Below are positions 7,936 to 8,675 of a stretch of 8,675 bases of DNA, piece by piece. A model generated the notes under the pieces. That model was not told the origin of the DNA. It was given only the letters and a program-made list of their open reading frames with translations, and made no database searches. The stretch is from Pseudomonadota bacterium (GTDB taxonomy: Bacteria; Pseudomonadota; Gammaproteobacteria; Burkholderiales; Thiobacillaceae), in NCBI GenBank assembly GCA_021836225.1, contig JAKBJA010000127.1, forward strand, positions 1-8,675, in the 5' to 3' direction. How positions within the stretch are numbered: position 1 is the stretch's first letter; each line of letters begins with the position of its first letter. The translations under genes and the position numbers were made by a program.

Positions 7936-7973
7936 AAAGAAACAGGGTCGGGTTACACCGGCCCTTTTTCTTT
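7936..7973 (+). terminator. Intrinsic terminator after tRNA-Pro
   Basis: GGGTCGG (7945-7951) pairs with CCGGCCC (7958-7964), with one G-T pair, around a 6-nt loop. TTTTTCTTT (7965-7973) follows, and the A-rich flank from 7936 can pair with it. It separates tRNA-Pro from sodB. Confidence 0.85.
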
Positions 7974-8027
7974 CCAGTGGCGGAAACCCTATTGGCGTTG
8001 CGGTGTCTGCAATGACCGGTAGGTGCC

Positions 8028-8033
8028 TATCAT
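8028..8033 (+). promoter_or_regulatory. Possible -10 box for sodB
   Basis: TATCAT matches TATAAT at 5/6 and lies 31 nt before the sodB ATG, after the tRNA-Pro terminator. No good -35 is found at 16-18 nt. A small dyad TAGG-TG-CCTA (8020-8029) overlaps it. A promoter is expected somewhere in 7974-8050; this is the best match I see. Confidence 0.25.
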
Positions 8034-8064
8034 TTTATTGTCTGTTCAATATCAGGAGAGAGTT

Positions 8065-8649
<585 letters not shown>

Positions 8650-8652
8650 GGC

Positions 8653-8669
8653 AGGCTTTGCGGAAGCCT
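8653..8669 (+). terminator. Possible start of the sodB terminator
   Basis: AGGCTT (8653-8658) pairs with AAGCCT (8664-8669) around a 5-nt loop, starting 3 nt after the sodB stop. The window ends 6 nt later, so a T run cannot be confirmed. Confidence 0.3.
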
Positions 8670-8675
8670 TGGGCT

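Noticed and set aside
8020..8050. Fur-box-like or RyhB-type control of sodB
   Set aside because: ATCATTTTATTG near the start only loosely resembles a Fur site, and no clear dyad of that type is present.
8023..8064. 14-residue N-terminal extension of SodB
   Set aside because: AGGAG at 8054-8058 and family alignment both place the start at ATG 8065.

Overview
The window is a chromosomal housekeeping locus from a GC-rich proteobacterium, most likely a betaproteobacterium. The gene order tRNA-Val, thrS, infC, rpmI, rplT, pheS, pheT, ihfA, merR-like, tRNA-Pro, with sodB next, and the protein sequences fit that class. The four-cysteine type of PheS also fits. A Thiobacillus-like (Nitrosomonadales/Hydrogenophilales) source is my guess from general resemblance; no search was run. 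All protein genes and both tRNAs lie on the + strand. No phage, transposase, CRISPR or defence gene is visible.

Layout: 1-45 is the 3' part of tRNA-Val(GAC). 46-241 is a structured thrS leader with a possible 11-codon leader peptide, a long hairpin and a perfect intrinsic terminator just before the thrS ribosome-binding site. thrS (242-2155) is followed by a long stem-loop and then infC, which starts at a rare ATC codon (2273-2797). rpmI (2937-3134) and rplT (3147-3506) follow, with a hairpin before rpmI placed where L20 autoregulates in other bacteria. A 15-bp GCAA-loop terminator closes this first unit. A 75-bp inverted repeat built from CACGAAG-like words fills most of the gap before pheS (3673-4692) and pheT (4709-7054). 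A triplicated dyad overlaps the pheT stop and precedes ihfA (7150-7461). A small MerR-family regulator (7439-7804) overlaps the ihfA end. tRNA-Pro(GGG) (7852-7928) with its own -10 box and terminator comes next, then Fe-type sodB (8065-8649).

The genes form a translation supercluster: threonyl- and phenylalanyl-tRNA synthetases, initiation factor IF3, and large-subunit proteins L35 and L20. It is linked to the nucleoid protein IHF-alpha, as in Escherichia coli. The coding content is conventional. The points of interest are regulatory: the thrS attenuator-like leader, the ATC start of infC, AT-shifted stretches inside thrS and pheT that look like internal promoters, the putative L20 operator, the mobile-looking inverted repeat, and the iterated operator-like sites before ihfA. 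I found no convincing new multi-gene system.
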